The position numbers and the translations under genes were made by a program. Below, piece after piece: positions 1 to 12,574 of a stretch of DNA of 64,000 bases. The stretch comes from Tribonema minus (lineage: Eukaryota; Sar; Xanthophyceae; Tribonematales; Tribonemataceae), in the NCBI GenBank assembly GCA_017506865.1, contig JAFCMP010000057.1, forward strand, positions 372,001-436,000, in the 5' to 3' direction. The notes beneath the pieces are model-generated. The model saw nothing but the letters and a program-made list of their open reading frames with translations. It was not told where the DNA came from and did no database searches. The first letter of the stretch is position 1. Every line of letters begins with the position of its first letter.

Positions 1-3000
1 GGCAGGCGGCACAGCCTGATGCTGGACCATGATGCTGAGGTCAAGGAGACCCGAAAGGAGAGGTGGTTTGGCTTCACTGCACTCAAGGAGGCGCAGCAGC
101 GAGGTAAGCAACCTGTACCGAACCAAGTGATCATGTTCAGTCTCCAGTGTGTTGGAAGTACATCAGCTGTGGCTACTATGTGGTACTGAACAACATAATT
201 TCATAGTGAGCATGCACACGTTCTCCTTCAAAAGGCATTGAGCAGCGCAACATGATGTTTTGCACACACTTGCTACTTCTGCACAATCACTTGCGTGCAA
301 TGCAGGTGTTTTAGAGGTTGAAGCGTCAGGAGCACACATTGTTGATGGCTCCTACTTTTCTAACCCCATACCATTGCACAAGAATAACAGCAGCATATCA
401 AGAATATCTCATAGGGTGTCCGCCCTCCGTAAGGAAGGAAACAAAATAATGACTGGTGGCAGACCTTGCACAGCCGAGCATGCTGCACGCGCTGAGAGTG
501 CAGTAGTCATGGTGCACATGCGTTTGTGCGCAATGCAGTGTCAAGTCACTTCAATGATGGACCAGGCTGCAAACAAAGAAGCAGACCTGCGCCAACATGC
601 TGTGGTGTACAAGCAGCGCTCTTTGTACCAAGCCACAGCACCTAAATCATCTTAAATTATGAAGCTCACAGCATGATCAACCGCCAGCCATGCACGGAGC
701 AGCACGGACAGACACTTGAAGTACATAGCGCTGGAGGCCGCATCAGCGCAACAGTAACATGTTGACGCTTGGCTGTGCAAGCATGCTGATGTATCTGGCG
801 GAGACTAGTTTCAAGCTTGTGCTCACTGCAGGAGGTGTCAGAAGTAGTGTTGCTCAAATGCACATAGAAGTATGTGTAATGCTTGAAGTACACAGATGCC
901 ATTTGGCGGCGGCGGCGTTTGAGTGGTTGTCGTTGAGACACTTTCAGACTGTCACACGACATGTAGATTCCGCTGATGTTTTTGGGGAAGACGACGCTCA
1001 CCACACAATTCCTACATGCATGTTGACGGTGACGTCCCCTGAAGCGTTGTTACATGTGGTAGTGCATATTAGCAGGGCGGCGCTGTCACTTTTTGGCATA
1101 GCACAAGCTGATGTGCTTCTACATGTGCTGGCACACGTAGTTACGAGCGCGCTAACCGCCCTGTGCTATTCTTGGGGTCATGACTACATGTTGATTACGT
1201 TACGGCTAAGGGTTCGGGTTAAGGGACAGCCCCCTGACTGCTCCCCCCATCCCCACCCCCCCCCCGCCCCTTTCCAACAGGCCACCAGGGGGTAGTACGG
1301 CTTCTGGCGATTGACCTCCTCCAGTATGACCTGCGCCAGGCCACAGACGAGAATGAGGAATGGGCACAAGAGCACCACCCCAACCTCACCACCCCCCGCG
1401 CCCCCCAAATCCCCGGAGCCGCCATCTGGGACACCATCAAGATGAAGACGCCTCGAATATCTGCCTACCTACCGGGTGGGGAAGGGTCCATTCGAGCGGG
1501 GGCCTCCAAGCCGGGCAACCTGCTCACGTGGTCCGTCGACAACAACTGCGCGGATCTGCTGCGCTGCCTGCTAGACGCAGACACCGCGCCCTGCGAGAGC
1601 GACTTGGACGAGTGGCGGTTTGACCTGTGCCTCAAGCCGACGTCCGCAGGGTCGCCCATTGAAGTTGCGAGCTCGGACCACAACTGCAACTCGCTGGCGG
1701 TGGAGCTGATACTGGGGCTGCTGCGCAAGGCGTGGGACCACCACCACGACGACCCTGCGGCGTGGTACGATGCACACCCGCTGGACCAGTTTGCGCTGTC
1801 AGATCTGATTGCCGTTGTGAAGAAGTTCCCCAAACTGGCGGCTGCATTCCTCAAGGTGGGTGGCACAGCTTTGTGTTGACTTGAAGTTGAACTTACACGA
1901 GTCCAAGGCATTGGCAAATCTTCAAGTCAAGAATGAAAGGCATGACGGTGCTCGCTGATTGCAATGACGAGATAGCACGACTCCTTCAGTGCTCTATAAG
2001 CTGCGCAGTCGAGTACATCACAATGTGCAATACCCTGTTCCCCCGTATGTACACGTGACGCACACACACCGTTTGCGCAATGATCACACTCAGACGTCTC
2101 TAAAGCAACTCAGATGCAGCCAGCGCTGGTGCTCATGGTGCACAACAGCTGTTGAAGTTGGCTTCTGGTTGGCAACGCACAGGTGCTATTTGCACTTGAG
2201 TGTGATGCGCATGTGACATGTGACTGTTCCGGCTACTGAACACAGCATCTGCAATGCCATCAACGGCCTCTACCCCAAAACATTTTTCAATCACTGCAAA
2301 ACATATGCTCTATGTGGTCATTTTGCTGAGCACTGCAAACGTACTCTATGTGGTCAATTCGCTGCGCAGGATGGCGCGCTTGTGAAGGCATACTCGTGCG
2401 TGCAGGGCGACGTCGAAACGGCCCCCGTGGAAGCAGACGGCCTCTGGGTCCGCAGCTCAGCACTGCGCGTACCAGATGCCTTCTGGCAAGCTCAACTTCA
2501 AGAGTGGGTCAACGATCGCCCATCCCTCTGGAACCTCTTTCGCGCTCGGCACCGCTTGGTGGACTGGCTCATTGGGTTCTGCTCACCCGCGCCCAGTGAA
2601 GTCGGGGTTACAGCGTGCCTGCTGCCGGTGAAGCGCATTGGCAGCATTGAGCTGCTGCAGGAGATGGTGCAGGCCAGCCAGGTGGGTGTGCTGGCTTTGA
2701 CCGCTGATGCTTTGAATGTGCGTTGTACTTGATACTAGTGTAGTTAACGGTGCCGGTGGTGTGATCATGTGTAGGCAATGTGCGTCTTCGCAATTTGGTC
2801 GTCGTGCACAGATGCCCACCACATTTCCAGTTGCAGTGTGCCAGGCCTGCAGGCATCAGAGACCGCAGCGGCACGAACAAAACATGTTTCGATAGGCGAG
2901 ATTACAATGACCTGTACTTCATGTCAAAATGCTTCGTGTTGGCTCTGATCATGCCTGCGCCTGCTGACAACATCATTAGGCTGACACTACATACTGATAT

Positions 3001-6000
3001 GCGTGCACTGCTCATCTCCATCACGTGTGGCAGGTGCTCAACAGCCCCGCGCTCTTCGACACCGCCAGCATGGCTGCAGCGGTCGAGGTGCACTGGCAGT
3101 TATACGGCAGATCCGGCCACATCCGCTCCCTGGGGCTCTACATCCTGCTCATAAGCGACTTCGTCGTGTGCACAATATGGTTTCATGCCCTATCCTTCGG
3201 CACGCTTGCGGAGCGCATCACTGCGTGGGCACTGCAAGCCATCAAGCTGGTGCTGGCGCTCTGGTTTCTGCGCAAAGAGCTGCGGCAGCTGCAGTCGCAA
3301 GGCGGCCCGTTGAAGGAGCAGATCCAGGAGTACTTCACTGACCCGTGGAACCTGCTGGACTTGTCGGCATACGCGCTGCTCTTCATCGGCGTGGCCGCAC
3401 AGGTTAGTACTAGAAAATGTGTATGTCTATTTGAGTGCCAGCCTGAGGCGCAGTGACCATCGAGCTTGTGAGTGAGATGAGTCCAAGTCTTGTGGCAACC
3501 ATGAGAAGACAAGTGTAGATGGCGCAGTAATGATTGAGCATGAGGTGCTGCTTCTTGGAATGGCAATATAAGCAACGCTGCACCAGGGTATGCTGCTAGT
3601 TGCCTGATGAAAGTAGAGTCATGTGGTGTTTACACTCTCTACGGCAGCTGCAACTGGAGTTTCGATGCCTTTGCCATACCATTGTCATCGCCCCCTCATG
3701 TCTGAATTGAACTCTTGTTCCTCTCAAATGACATGATTCAGCTAAGACACACAATTTTTTCACTGAAGCTCCAAGGTGCCAAGGGAGCTGCATGGCATGA
3801 CGTACCAGTGATCACACACTCTCACCACTCTGCCATACATTATTGCCTTAATTGCAGATTGCTGCGCGTGGAGCGCTGCTGGCAGACTGCACCAACAGCA
3901 TCGTCGCCCTGCTGCTGTGGTTCAAACTCTTGTACTTCATGCGCCCCTTTCGGTGAGTGATGAACTGTGGCAGTGTGGGCGTCAAGTTGCACAGGTAGGG
4001 ACAACAGCAAGGCAGATAGATGGTCACGAAAACAATTGAAGAGTCATGTTATGCCATAAACATCAAGTCAGATTCATTTGTGGAGCTTGCAAGCCACAGC
4101 AATATTGTCAGGCAAGTTTTGTGCAATATCTTATTGTCGAAAGGTCCTATGACAAGGAGCTATGCTTGGTACACGCAATCCAATTGTGACCACTTCGACA
4201 TCCTGGCAGTTGGGTAATACATGCACATGTGCCATGTTGTAATCATACAAGTGGCTTGTCAAGTGCCGTATTTCTGTAATACGGCAACTTGGTTGCTTGT
4301 CTGCACTATCATGTCAAACGAGGAACTGACGCTACGCTCAAGCGCTTGTAGTCAGGCGCACATTCACTCACCACAGCATTAGCTTCATCCCGATGCTGCT
4401 TACATCACTTACAAGACTCAGCTAGCCTTAGGCGCATGATTGTATAAGCTGATACTTCGAAGTATGTTGACCTGCCTCGTGTGACTGTTGGGCGCTTGAC
4501 AATACCTACTGCCCGTGATAGCATGGTGCACGATTCAGAATACCACTTCGGTGCCGCAATATCCCAGACATACATAAGCATTTGCAATTTACCTTCTTAC
4601 ATTGGCTTGCCTGCAAAGCGCTTTGCGTATTTCAACTTGAACTTGCCCGCTTTCCTCTGCAGGTCAACGGGGCCGCTGATCAACACCATCTTTGAGATCA
4701 TGGCCGACATGCGCACCTTCCTGGTCATCCTGCTGGTGGTGGTGGTGGGCTTCGCCAACGCCTTCTACGCCATACTCGGCCGCGCGCTCACTGAGCAAGA
4801 GTGCGACGAAAAGTCAACTTCAACTGCCCGGGCCAGCTGCTACGAAAAGCTGGCAGCAGGACCGTCCCCCTCTTTCAGCTCTCCCTGGAAGGCAGTGCGG
4901 TCAAGTCTGTCCTACATGTTGGGGGGCTATGACCTGGATGAATTGGATGCGGGGAGTGCGCCAGTGCTGCTGTCGCTGCTGTGGCTGGCGTGCATGCTGC
5001 TGGTGACCATCATTCTTCTTAACGTGCTCATTGCAATCATCAGCGAAAGGTGAGGTGTCGGCTGCACCAGGCGCCGCCAACTCCTGCGCAGGCTTTGTGT
5101 AGTATGATTTGAAGCAAGCATTGATAGTTCGTGCGGAGGACAATGAGGAGTACACAGTCAGCACAGTACACTGCAGTACAGCACAAACGTGCGATTGCAC
5201 GGATTGCTGTTGTAGTCGTTTTCCACCGAGCAGACTTTGATGCTGGAAACAAGGCTTGAAACAGTGAAGTACACAACATGCATGTCATTGAGTGTGTGTG
5301 CAGCCAGTATCTGAACATTACAAGCCTCACGTTGCTTAAGGAGGCATGGATCACCTTTATCAAGGGTACACAGCATTGCACATTGCAAGGCTGTATTGTT
5401 TATGGTCAGAATGTCAGCCAAGTGCTGCAAGGCTCATGCACGCTTCTGAAGAGACGTCAGTCTGCCTGAACGTGGTGTGCCAAGTACTGCACCCAACAGT
5501 TACGCCGCAGGCATTGCTGGCAACTGAAAACAACCACAGCATCACAGCATGCTCATCACTGAGTGCCCTTCCTACATATCTCATACCAATGCAGTCAGGC
5601 ACGCCTCATGTGCACCTCCAGGAATGTCTGGTTGAATTCCCATGCCTGCAGCTCAGCATGCGCGTTGAGGCCACATACATGCCTACAGACCAATGTGCTG
5701 GCTGAGCTTTACTTTGCCTTGAGTCGTCAGCCCGGGTCTTGTTGCCGCGAACAAGCCAATACTTCTTGGTGTGGCATTTTGCGATGACGTCAAGACATTG
5801 TCTGCAGAGTCCCTCGTTCTCGCATGATTGACTCCAAGGCAGCAGCATGGCCGCTGAAACAGAGAAACGTCGTACCAGCGGTGGTATTGTTGCAGCTGAG
5901 GCTCCCATCATCATTGCTGCATGAGTGACCTTTGCAATTTCAGGACGCAATCATCTACACAAACGTATCATAGCCACATCTGAAGCATGTAGCAAGGCGC

Positions 6001-7022
6001 CAACGCGGCACATACTATAAGCAGCACCTATCCCTTGAAGTACCGCCGTGCAACCCTTACTTGAGCATGATGCCCCATTGCGCTGGACGCAGCTACTCCC
6101 GCGTGAGCGAATCCAAGGTACCAGCATGGCACCTGGAGAAGGCGCGTGTCATACTCAACATCTACGCCTCAGCATCCATCGGGACACAGAACAAGCACCG
6201 CGCGTTCCTCACCGAGAACCCCTGGCTGCAAGTCCTCATCCCCACGGAGCAACTCGAAGAGACGGAGGAAGGAGATGTAGAGCGGCTATCGCTGGCAGTG
6301 CACGAGCTGAGAGAGCAGCTGGGGGCGCTGCAGCAGCAGTGTGCGGAGCGCGATGCAGGCGTGCGAGCACTGCTGACGGAGACGGGGGCCAGGGTGGAGA
6401 GGGCGGTGGGGGAGGCGGGGAAGTGGAGCGGTGCGCGCGACCAGCACATGGAAAACCTGCTACAGAAGGCAAGTGCTGTGCTAAAATGTTTGAACCCTTG
6501 CGATGCTGCACCGAGGTTGACTCCAAGTTGCGCAAAGCAGTGGGCTGCAGGTGAACACGTCATACGGGTATATGTGTGACGATGCAGCTATGTGATGGTT
6601 TGCCAGAAGGGCGAGCGGTTGCATATCATGCGATTCAGCAAAGCACCTGCCATCACTGCCAGATGCATTTCAAGCTGCATGTCCATGTGTGACCAAGCAA
6701 AGCCGACTGCTATCACTGCCCGCTGCGCTTCAAGCTGCATGTCCACTGACACTACTCTGGTTGATGTAATGTGTACATTGTTCTGCAGGTGGTGACGCTC
6801 CTCAAGCAAGATGAGCCGAGATCAAGGCAGCACTCAGCAGGCCATCTGGCAGCCACCACACCCGCCAGTGCGCACCACAACTATGGGCCACACCACCACC
6901 TGATGCCGCTGACGAGTTCGCAGCAGAGTCTGCAGGCAGCAGCGGCAGCTCAGCGGCGCAGCAGTACCAGTAGGGAACATGAGGGCACCGTGACTGCGCC
7001 AGCATCGCCGCCAGGGATGTAG
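1..7022 (+). CDS. Ankyrin/TRP-like six-helix cation channel, 5'-truncated
   Basis: The window holds eight exons: 1-103, 1281-1855, 2370-2681, 3034-3402, 3858-3952, 4663-5049, 6093-6468 and 6789-7022. Phases agree throughout and give 816 residues; the N terminus lies off the window. Exons 1-2 join into an ankyrin-like repeat (GFTALKEAQQRGHQGVVRLLA). A hydrophobic core follows with segments near residues 363-385, 392-411, 435-453, 465-480, 503-525 and 582-610. A pore-loop-like stretch (SLSYMLGGYDLDE) lies between the last two. The final helix ends NVLIAIISES, the classic S6 ending of TRP/Ion_trans channels. The cytosolic tail has a probable coiled coil (LAVHELREQLGALQQQ) and a low-complexity His/Ser/Gln end. 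Intron 7 uses a GC donor (GCAAGT at 6469). Family knowledge suggests a non-selective Ca2+-permeable channel in plasma or ciliary membrane; the gating stimulus cannot be read from sequence. A polycystin-like assignment is less likely because ankyrin is present. Confidence 0.85.
905..975 (+). repeat. Fragment of dispersed repeat family C
   Basis: This intron-1 segment of the channel gene closely matches minus-strand sequence at 9311-9435 and 39489-39623. The shared piece includes GGCGGCGGCGTTTGAGTGG and ends ACATGTAGATTCC. It follows an AGTACACAG sequence, like other members of this family, but lacks the usual 3' tail. Confidence 0.8.
2287..2369 (+). repeat. Tandem duplication next to an intron acceptor
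   Basis: Two diverged copies of about 38 bp (CACTGCAAA..CTCTATGTGGTCA..) sit directly upstream of exon 3 of the channel gene. Only the second copy ends in the CAG used as acceptor; the first has GAG at the matching place. Confidence 0.6.
6645..6750 (+). repeat. Tandem intronic repeat, two units of about 65 bp
   Basis: Two similar units, both containing ATCACTGCC followed by CAAGCTGCATGTCCA, lie in intron 7 of the channel gene. There is no sign of coding. Confidence 0.6.
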
Positions 7023-8516
7023 TTGGCTGACCGGTGCAACATATTGCGAGCTTCGCTGCCATGGCAACTTGAGCGGGCCCTTGCGTTTACTATTGTAGCG
7101 TGTGCAAATATGCGGTGTGTTTGGCCGCTGCTTGCTGTATGCTCGTAACAGACCTATGGGATTTCATTACATTAGTATCTTGTGATCAAGTCCCCAGCAA
7201 CCATGACCCTAACAGTTGTGGTCAAAAACAGTTGTGGTCTAGTCCCCAGCAACCATAATCCAAACAGGTTAGGAAAGGTTCCACTGATGTTGCGCCATCC
7301 TAGCAGCAACTACTTAGGCTGCATTACTGGGACCTCCCAGCATCTCTCGATCCCTGCAGATATCATTGCTGCTTGCCACCTGGTGATGGCACTGCCCCTT
7401 TGCCAGCAATAACATTCAATGGCGTACTGAACAGAAGATCTTGTGCACTTGCAGCTATACAATTGTTAGCTGGACCGCAGGAATTCGCTGAAGAGTCAAA
7501 GCACGCTGGCAGCTGTGTCCACATCGATCAGGCATGTCATACATGCTTCAGAAATGATGCTGCCGCTCGGCATGGACGCGCGCCACTTCACTAGCTGAGT
7601 GCGCGCCCGACAGCACTGCTTTTGTTACAATGGTACTGCGCAAGCAGGTGTGGAAGCAAGCAAGCTATGAGCCATTAGTGATGCACAGTCTTCGTAATCC
7701 AAGTCCGCTGCACACAGGATGATTGACAAAGTGAGCATGGTGCTTGACGGAGTATGAAACCTACATACCCTACTTGCATGTGTATGCAACCTACACAGGT
7801 TCTCACGACAGTGGATTTACCCAAGCATGACATTGCAAGGCTGAGCTTCTTCCGAGTGTGTCGCAAGCGCAGGCCCAAGTGTTTGCAGGCATTGTACGGC
7901 TTCATGAGTCATGACACCTGGTGGTGTTTACCATGCAGTGGCTCAACAAGAAGCCCATGGCAATCAGTGCCATATTGTATGCTCACCTGTCTGTCTCAAA
8001 TAAACATGAGCGCCTGGTATAGGCGGCGCACTGCACCTAAACGTGGAAAGCAACAACAGCGTGTACTACAGAAGGTAGATTGCAAGCAGCAAGAGATAAG
8101 TTGCAGGGCTAACAAGGCAGGAGCAAATGTGCTAGAGCCATTGAGGCAGTTGTGATCGTGCTTCAAGAGCCTGACATTATGATGAGGCCCCTGCGATGTT
8201 ACACTCGACTTGCTAGACAATCCACATACATCACTGGCGTAGCAGCTGCGCTACAGCTTGGCATAGTCTTACTGAGGTTTGCGGGCACTTGCTGGCCTTG
8301 TGCCGCACCTTCTCTCAAATAACATTTGTGGTGGGATCTGAAATGCTTCATCCTCCTGATGCGTTTCAAAGAAGTATCAAACCATAGTAGTGCAATGAAT
8401 TGACAGCCTGAGCACCTGGGAGAGCCTTGCCGCACCCAGCCATGCTTGCTTTACCGTAATCCCTGATTTTTCTGCGCGCCTGGCCTGTGGGCCAAAAAAT
8501 CACTCCGCATAGCGGA
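7023..8516. other. Intergenic region between convergent genes, no gene seen
   Basis: This region separates the channel stop (7022, +) from the stop of the hevein/DPBB gene (8517, -), so it holds two 3' ends. I see only short spurious reading frames and a small repeat of AGTCCCCAGCAACCAT at about 7188 and 7240. A TGTAA (8199-8203, minus strand) is a possible poly(A) signal for the minus-strand gene. Confidence 0.6.
8199..8203 (-). terminator. Candidate TGTAA poly(A) signal of the hevein/DPBB gene
   Basis: TGTAA on the minus strand, about 315 bases past the stop at 8517. TGTAA is the usual chlorophyte poly(A) hexamer equivalent, but five bases occur often by chance. Confidence 0.35.
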
Positions 8517-11500
8517 TCATGTGGAGAAAATGGAGAAAGCAACTGTGCCATCGACATAGTCGGTGCTGCCAAGGAAGGCCACCGCCGTGAAGTACTCAAG
8601 GTCCACAAGGTACCCAAGGCTGCCGGCATTCTCAGTGCAGCAGCCGCCGCAGTCAGCATCGCCGCAGGTATCGCCGATAACAGCGTCAATGGTCTTGGTC
8701 CCCTTCGTCAACCTGATCCTCTTGCCCGCGTAGAAATTGGTGGACCCTGTCTTGAAGAATGCGACGATGCGCATCTGCTGCACCTCCTCGAACGTAAGGT
8801 CCCTGAGGCAATGCGCACAAGCAGCGCGTGGTGAGAGGTGCCTGATGCACACCAGATGGCTTGCATGAGCGTGAGCTTGCTAATGCAATGTGTGATCTCA
8901 GCATGCCGCCCCCTTGATGCATGGACACAGGTTAGAAAGTGGGTTTGAAGTTGTGTAAATTTACCCGACGCACAGGAATGAGGTCGGATGCACAGATTAC
9001 ACAACTATCTGACGCAAAGGGATGCGGTCGGATGCACAATATCAGCACCTCAAGAGCAGTGACACACCCACTACAAAGAAGCAGTGTGGTGACTGCCAAT
9101 TCCAGGTATTGCTGCGATGCAAGTTTCAGAAACTTCTCCAAGATTAGCCAAGCACACCGCTCAGCAGCTCAATGTATCGGCTCCATCGTACACCATGAGG
9201 CTGCCAGTCAGTGATTGTATCCCCGCCAGTCATAGGTTTAGCACACTGCTGATGCGGCCCACTGCAGACGTCACATCAACACGAATACCATCAACTTGTA
9301 CATTTTGTACTTTCTATGAATTCTCGCTCAGGGCGCGAAAAGCCCAGATGATGACATCTAACTTGAAGCTTGCTGTACGGAATCTACATGTCGTGTGACA
9401 GTCTGAAAATGTCTCAATGACAACCACTCAAACGCCATTTTGTACCTGTAGGCAGCGAACTGTCCCTGATAGTCGCAGCCGCTGTATTCGGTGCACTCAG
9501 TGGTATCAGTGTACTTCTTGCCATCGTAGTCAGGCACCCCGTCGCAGCAGCTGGGGTACGAGCTGTAGTAGGTCAGGTTGGCCGTTCCGGTCAAAATAGC
9601 GCCTGGGGCATGAGGTACAGACAGCCAGCACATCAGTAAGCTCACGAAACAAGCTCAAGCGATGAGTCGTCGACCGTGCATGCATCAAGCTTGTCTAAAG
9701 TACGTCAAGATTTCCTTCAACCCAGTAACCTAAGTGGCCTATGGGAAGCAAGGCATCGCAAGACTGGACAGCAATGGCAGTTTCAGGTTGCTGAATCATG
9801 AACTGTGCGGTTACGACTAATTCTACTGCATCAAGTCATGTCGTAAGTCTAGAGGCCTTTGTGAAAACTGTAGGTTATGCTGCCATAAGTGGAGCCCAAG
9901 TGCCGTAAACTTAATGTTCAAATGCCCTCCACTTGCGCTGCGCGACTGGCTCGCAGCATCTGAGAAATTGCAGTTGAAGTGAAGTTGCATGACGTGCTTG
10001 TGTGGGTGTGAGCACTGTTGTAAGATGTCTGGTGGTGATGACGACAACCAAGTGGAGGTGCTTGACAGCCTTAGGCAGGCCGTGAGCTTGAATAAGGCCG
10101 AGCAGGAGCTTGCTGATGCTAAGCACATCGAGGCTACAGGCGAGGCAAGGTGGAGCAAGCATTTCTCGGTGGTGGGGCAAGGTTGTGGAAAAGCAACCCT
10201 GCGTCAAGTGCCACTACTGCGGCAAGCACTCCAAGTTCTCGTCTGTCAAGTGACTTGGTCAGTTTGATCATGGAGCACGCCACAAGCAACTCGTACTGCA
10301 AGGACATGCAGAGGATCCTGTGCCAGCCAACAAGCGCATCTGGGTCCCTGCACTGATTCGAAGCGCAGCAGACATTCATCATCAAAGAAATTGCCCTCTT
10401 AGTCTTCACCACTGGCAATACTGCTAGACATACTGAATAATAGTTCAGGTACTTCGGGGGTTCATGAAATGGCCCCGACCCTGATGTCTGGGTGCATATT
10501 GACGACATTTGCGGCAATCACTGTTACCCACACGGTGCATTCAAGTCACGATTACGGCTTCCGTCTTTGAAAGCTTTAGGGGTTCTAATGATGTACGACT
10601 TGTATTCACGATACGGTTTGTTGCGTATACGATTAAATGTACGTCCCACATAACCCTAGCAATGTTACATATGACTGCCATAACATTGGGGGACAACACT
10701 TCATAACATCTTCAAGTTAGTTTACATGTGTTAGCACACGTCTCAAGCTGGCAAAGCCACCCAGTGCTGTGTCGTTGTCATCCTACACACACTACAGCAG
10801 ACATCTCGAATGGCTACCAGAATACGGAACAGACTTAACGGTATGCTCGCAGCTGCCATAAATTGCTATCAATCAAGTACCTGATCCGGTTGTTGGCTTT
10901 GCTGTCGGCTTCTTTGTAGTGGGCTTTGTAGTGGGCTTGCGAGTTGGTGCAGGCGTCGGAGTCGTGCCAGAGCCATAGCAGCCGTTGTTGGGGGTGTGTG
11001 CGGGCTGGCAACCTGAGTGATGTCAGCATCAGTATGCAATACCAAGCGATTACTCAAATGCATATACTTCAAGTACAACACTCTGAGCACAGGCCCTGAG
11101 CACTATCCCAGCAAGGCCTCAGAGTCTGCCGGGGCCGGCATAGCTGCCAGACACGGCATAGTCGAGGAACAGAGCAGATGACGCAAATACACTATATATA
11201 CATTCTGCTGCACATGGCATATGTAGCCATGAATATGAGAATGAGAGCGTGTCCACCAGCACCAAACTTGATCGGCTCACGGCACCTGTTGGCTATCAAG
11301 AGACGCCAATACACGGCACGCTGCTGCACTGGCACGAACTTAACGCCAACTATAGCTGATGTCAGGCGTCCATTATCTTTCTTGCCGTCCAAGTTGGCCG
11401 ACACCAAAGTCGCCATGTATGGGGCTGCGGCAATTGTTGCGAGCTCAACGACCCTCCGCTTGAAGCAACGCCAACGCTGGCAGCAGGCAGACCACTACAT

Positions 11501-12234
11501 GTGCGCATAGTTTAGCGCAATTACGCATATCGTTCAGCAGCAAATCAGCAGCGCAATCAGGCTGTGCTTTCGTTGCGCTCTATCGCAGCCGCTGCGCAAT
11601 TCATCAAGCTGCGGATTGCACCACGGAGTGTACAGCTGGCATAACAGTCGCGCGGCGATCCAGCGAGCAAATTTGCTGGGCATCAGCAAGCGCAGCTGCT
11701 GCAGAGTTTTGCGGAAAGTGTGTTATGTTAGCCGCCAGTGCAAGCTCGCCGACTATTTACTGCTACTGGGGATACACTTCAATTCTCGGGCGTCCATGAG
11801 GTCGCCATAGACGGCGATTAAGCTGCTACCGGTGGAATGCTGTGAGCGCTGAGATTCAAATTTTTGGGTTTTGAGCAGCATGCTGTATGTTGCTTGGCAA
11901 ATCAACGAATACGTTTCTGATTTGCCGTGTTCAACAGGTGCACACACCGAACGAGCCGATGCAATTGCCCACGGCCTACAAACAGTGCAAACGAGAAGAG
12001 TCTGATTCAAGTAGCCTTGTGATGAGGAGGCGCGCTTCTCTTACATGTACAACGACAGCACGGCAAGGCGGCATGCGTACCTTTACCACACCATGCGTCG
12101 TTCGTCTTAGGCTTGCCACCGCAGTAGCCATACTGCGAGCAACAGCTGCCTGAAGGGCAGAGCGAGGGGCACGCAGCAGCGCTAGTTCCAAGCACTCCGA
12201 GGACTGCAAGGAGGAAGGTGCGAAAGGTGGCCAT
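8517..12234 (-). CDS. Secreted hevein-domain (CBM18) plus DPBB expansin-like protein
   Basis: Four minus-strand exons (12234-12081, 11012-10881, 9602-9446, 8802-8517) join in phase to a 242-residue protein. Residues 1-21 form a signal peptide (MATFRTFLLAVLGVLGTSAA). A chitin-binding hevein domain follows with all eight cysteines; its pattern is CPSLC, SCC, YC, WC, GC, GC, and the seventh codon is formed across intron 1. A Thr/Pro/Lys linker (TPTPAPTRKPTTKPTTKK) leads to a double-psi beta-barrel domain of the expansin/RlpA/barwin type, with ANLTYYSSYPSCCDG, QMRIVAFF, DAVIGDTCGDADCGGCC and YLVDLEYFTAVAFLG. The inferred role is binding or loosening of a chitin-like or other wall glycan outside the cell. 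No catalytic Asp can be assigned, so it may be a binding protein only. Intron 3 begins inside a retroposon target duplication (see the mobile element at 9301-9445). Confidence 0.9.
8985..9050. repeat. Small direct repeat in intron 3 of the hevein/DPBB gene
   Basis: Two copies of a unit with GACGCA..GG.ATG.GGTCGGATGCACA lie next to each other. No function is visible. Confidence 0.55.
9301..9445 (-). mobile_element. 5'-truncated family C retroposon copy with 10-bp target duplication
   Basis: On the minus strand the element runs 9435 to 9311, starting GCGTTTGAGTGG and ending GGGCTTTTCGCGCCC..GAGCGAGAATTCATAGAAA. It is flanked by perfect copies of GTACAAAATG (9445-9436 and 9310-9301). The upstream copy is also the 5' splice site of intron 3 of the hevein/DPBB gene. 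Direct flanking repeats, 5' truncation and a short A-rich 3' end fit target-primed reverse transcription. It carries no coding capacity. Confidence 0.8.
10020..10360 (+). pseudogene. Degenerate BED-type zinc-finger (hAT transposase-like) fragment
   Basis: Inside intron 2 of the hevein/DPBB gene, on the opposite strand, a broken reading frame encodes ARWSKHF. After a frameshift it continues WWGKVVEKQPCVKCHYCGKH and SKFSSVK, followed by a stop. The CxxC pattern with preceding aromatic residues resembles the BED finger at the N terminus of hAT transposases. Stops and frameshifts mark it as a relic. A chance match is possible because the region is short. Confidence 0.35.
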
Positions 12235-12574
12235 CCTTGTGCTTTGTCCAGCAGATAAGCTTGCAAGCAGTCTGGTGTATCCTTGCAGCAGAGCACGCGC
12301 TTGCAGAGTGCACACCTGATTACGTTGCCACCGTTCAGGTTGTCCCGAGGGGGAATGGGGATCCAGGGAAATTTCGAGGTTGGCTAGGCCTTCCTGTAGG
12401 CGCTCCTTCGGGTTATTTTCATGAAAATTGAGCTCAGGCCAGACTTCAACTTTGAAGTCACAGATGGACATGGCAAGTTTGCAGTTCTAAGACGTTAAAA
12501 CCATAAAAACTGTGGAAAACTCCACCTCTGTTCTACCGCCTCATATTGCAGTTCATTCCACTTTGACGCTGACC

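Noticed and set aside
6445..6480. Ending channel exon 7 at a GT donor
   Set aside because: No GT near 6468 restores phase with exon 8; the GC donor GCAAGT does, and joins the two open frames exactly.
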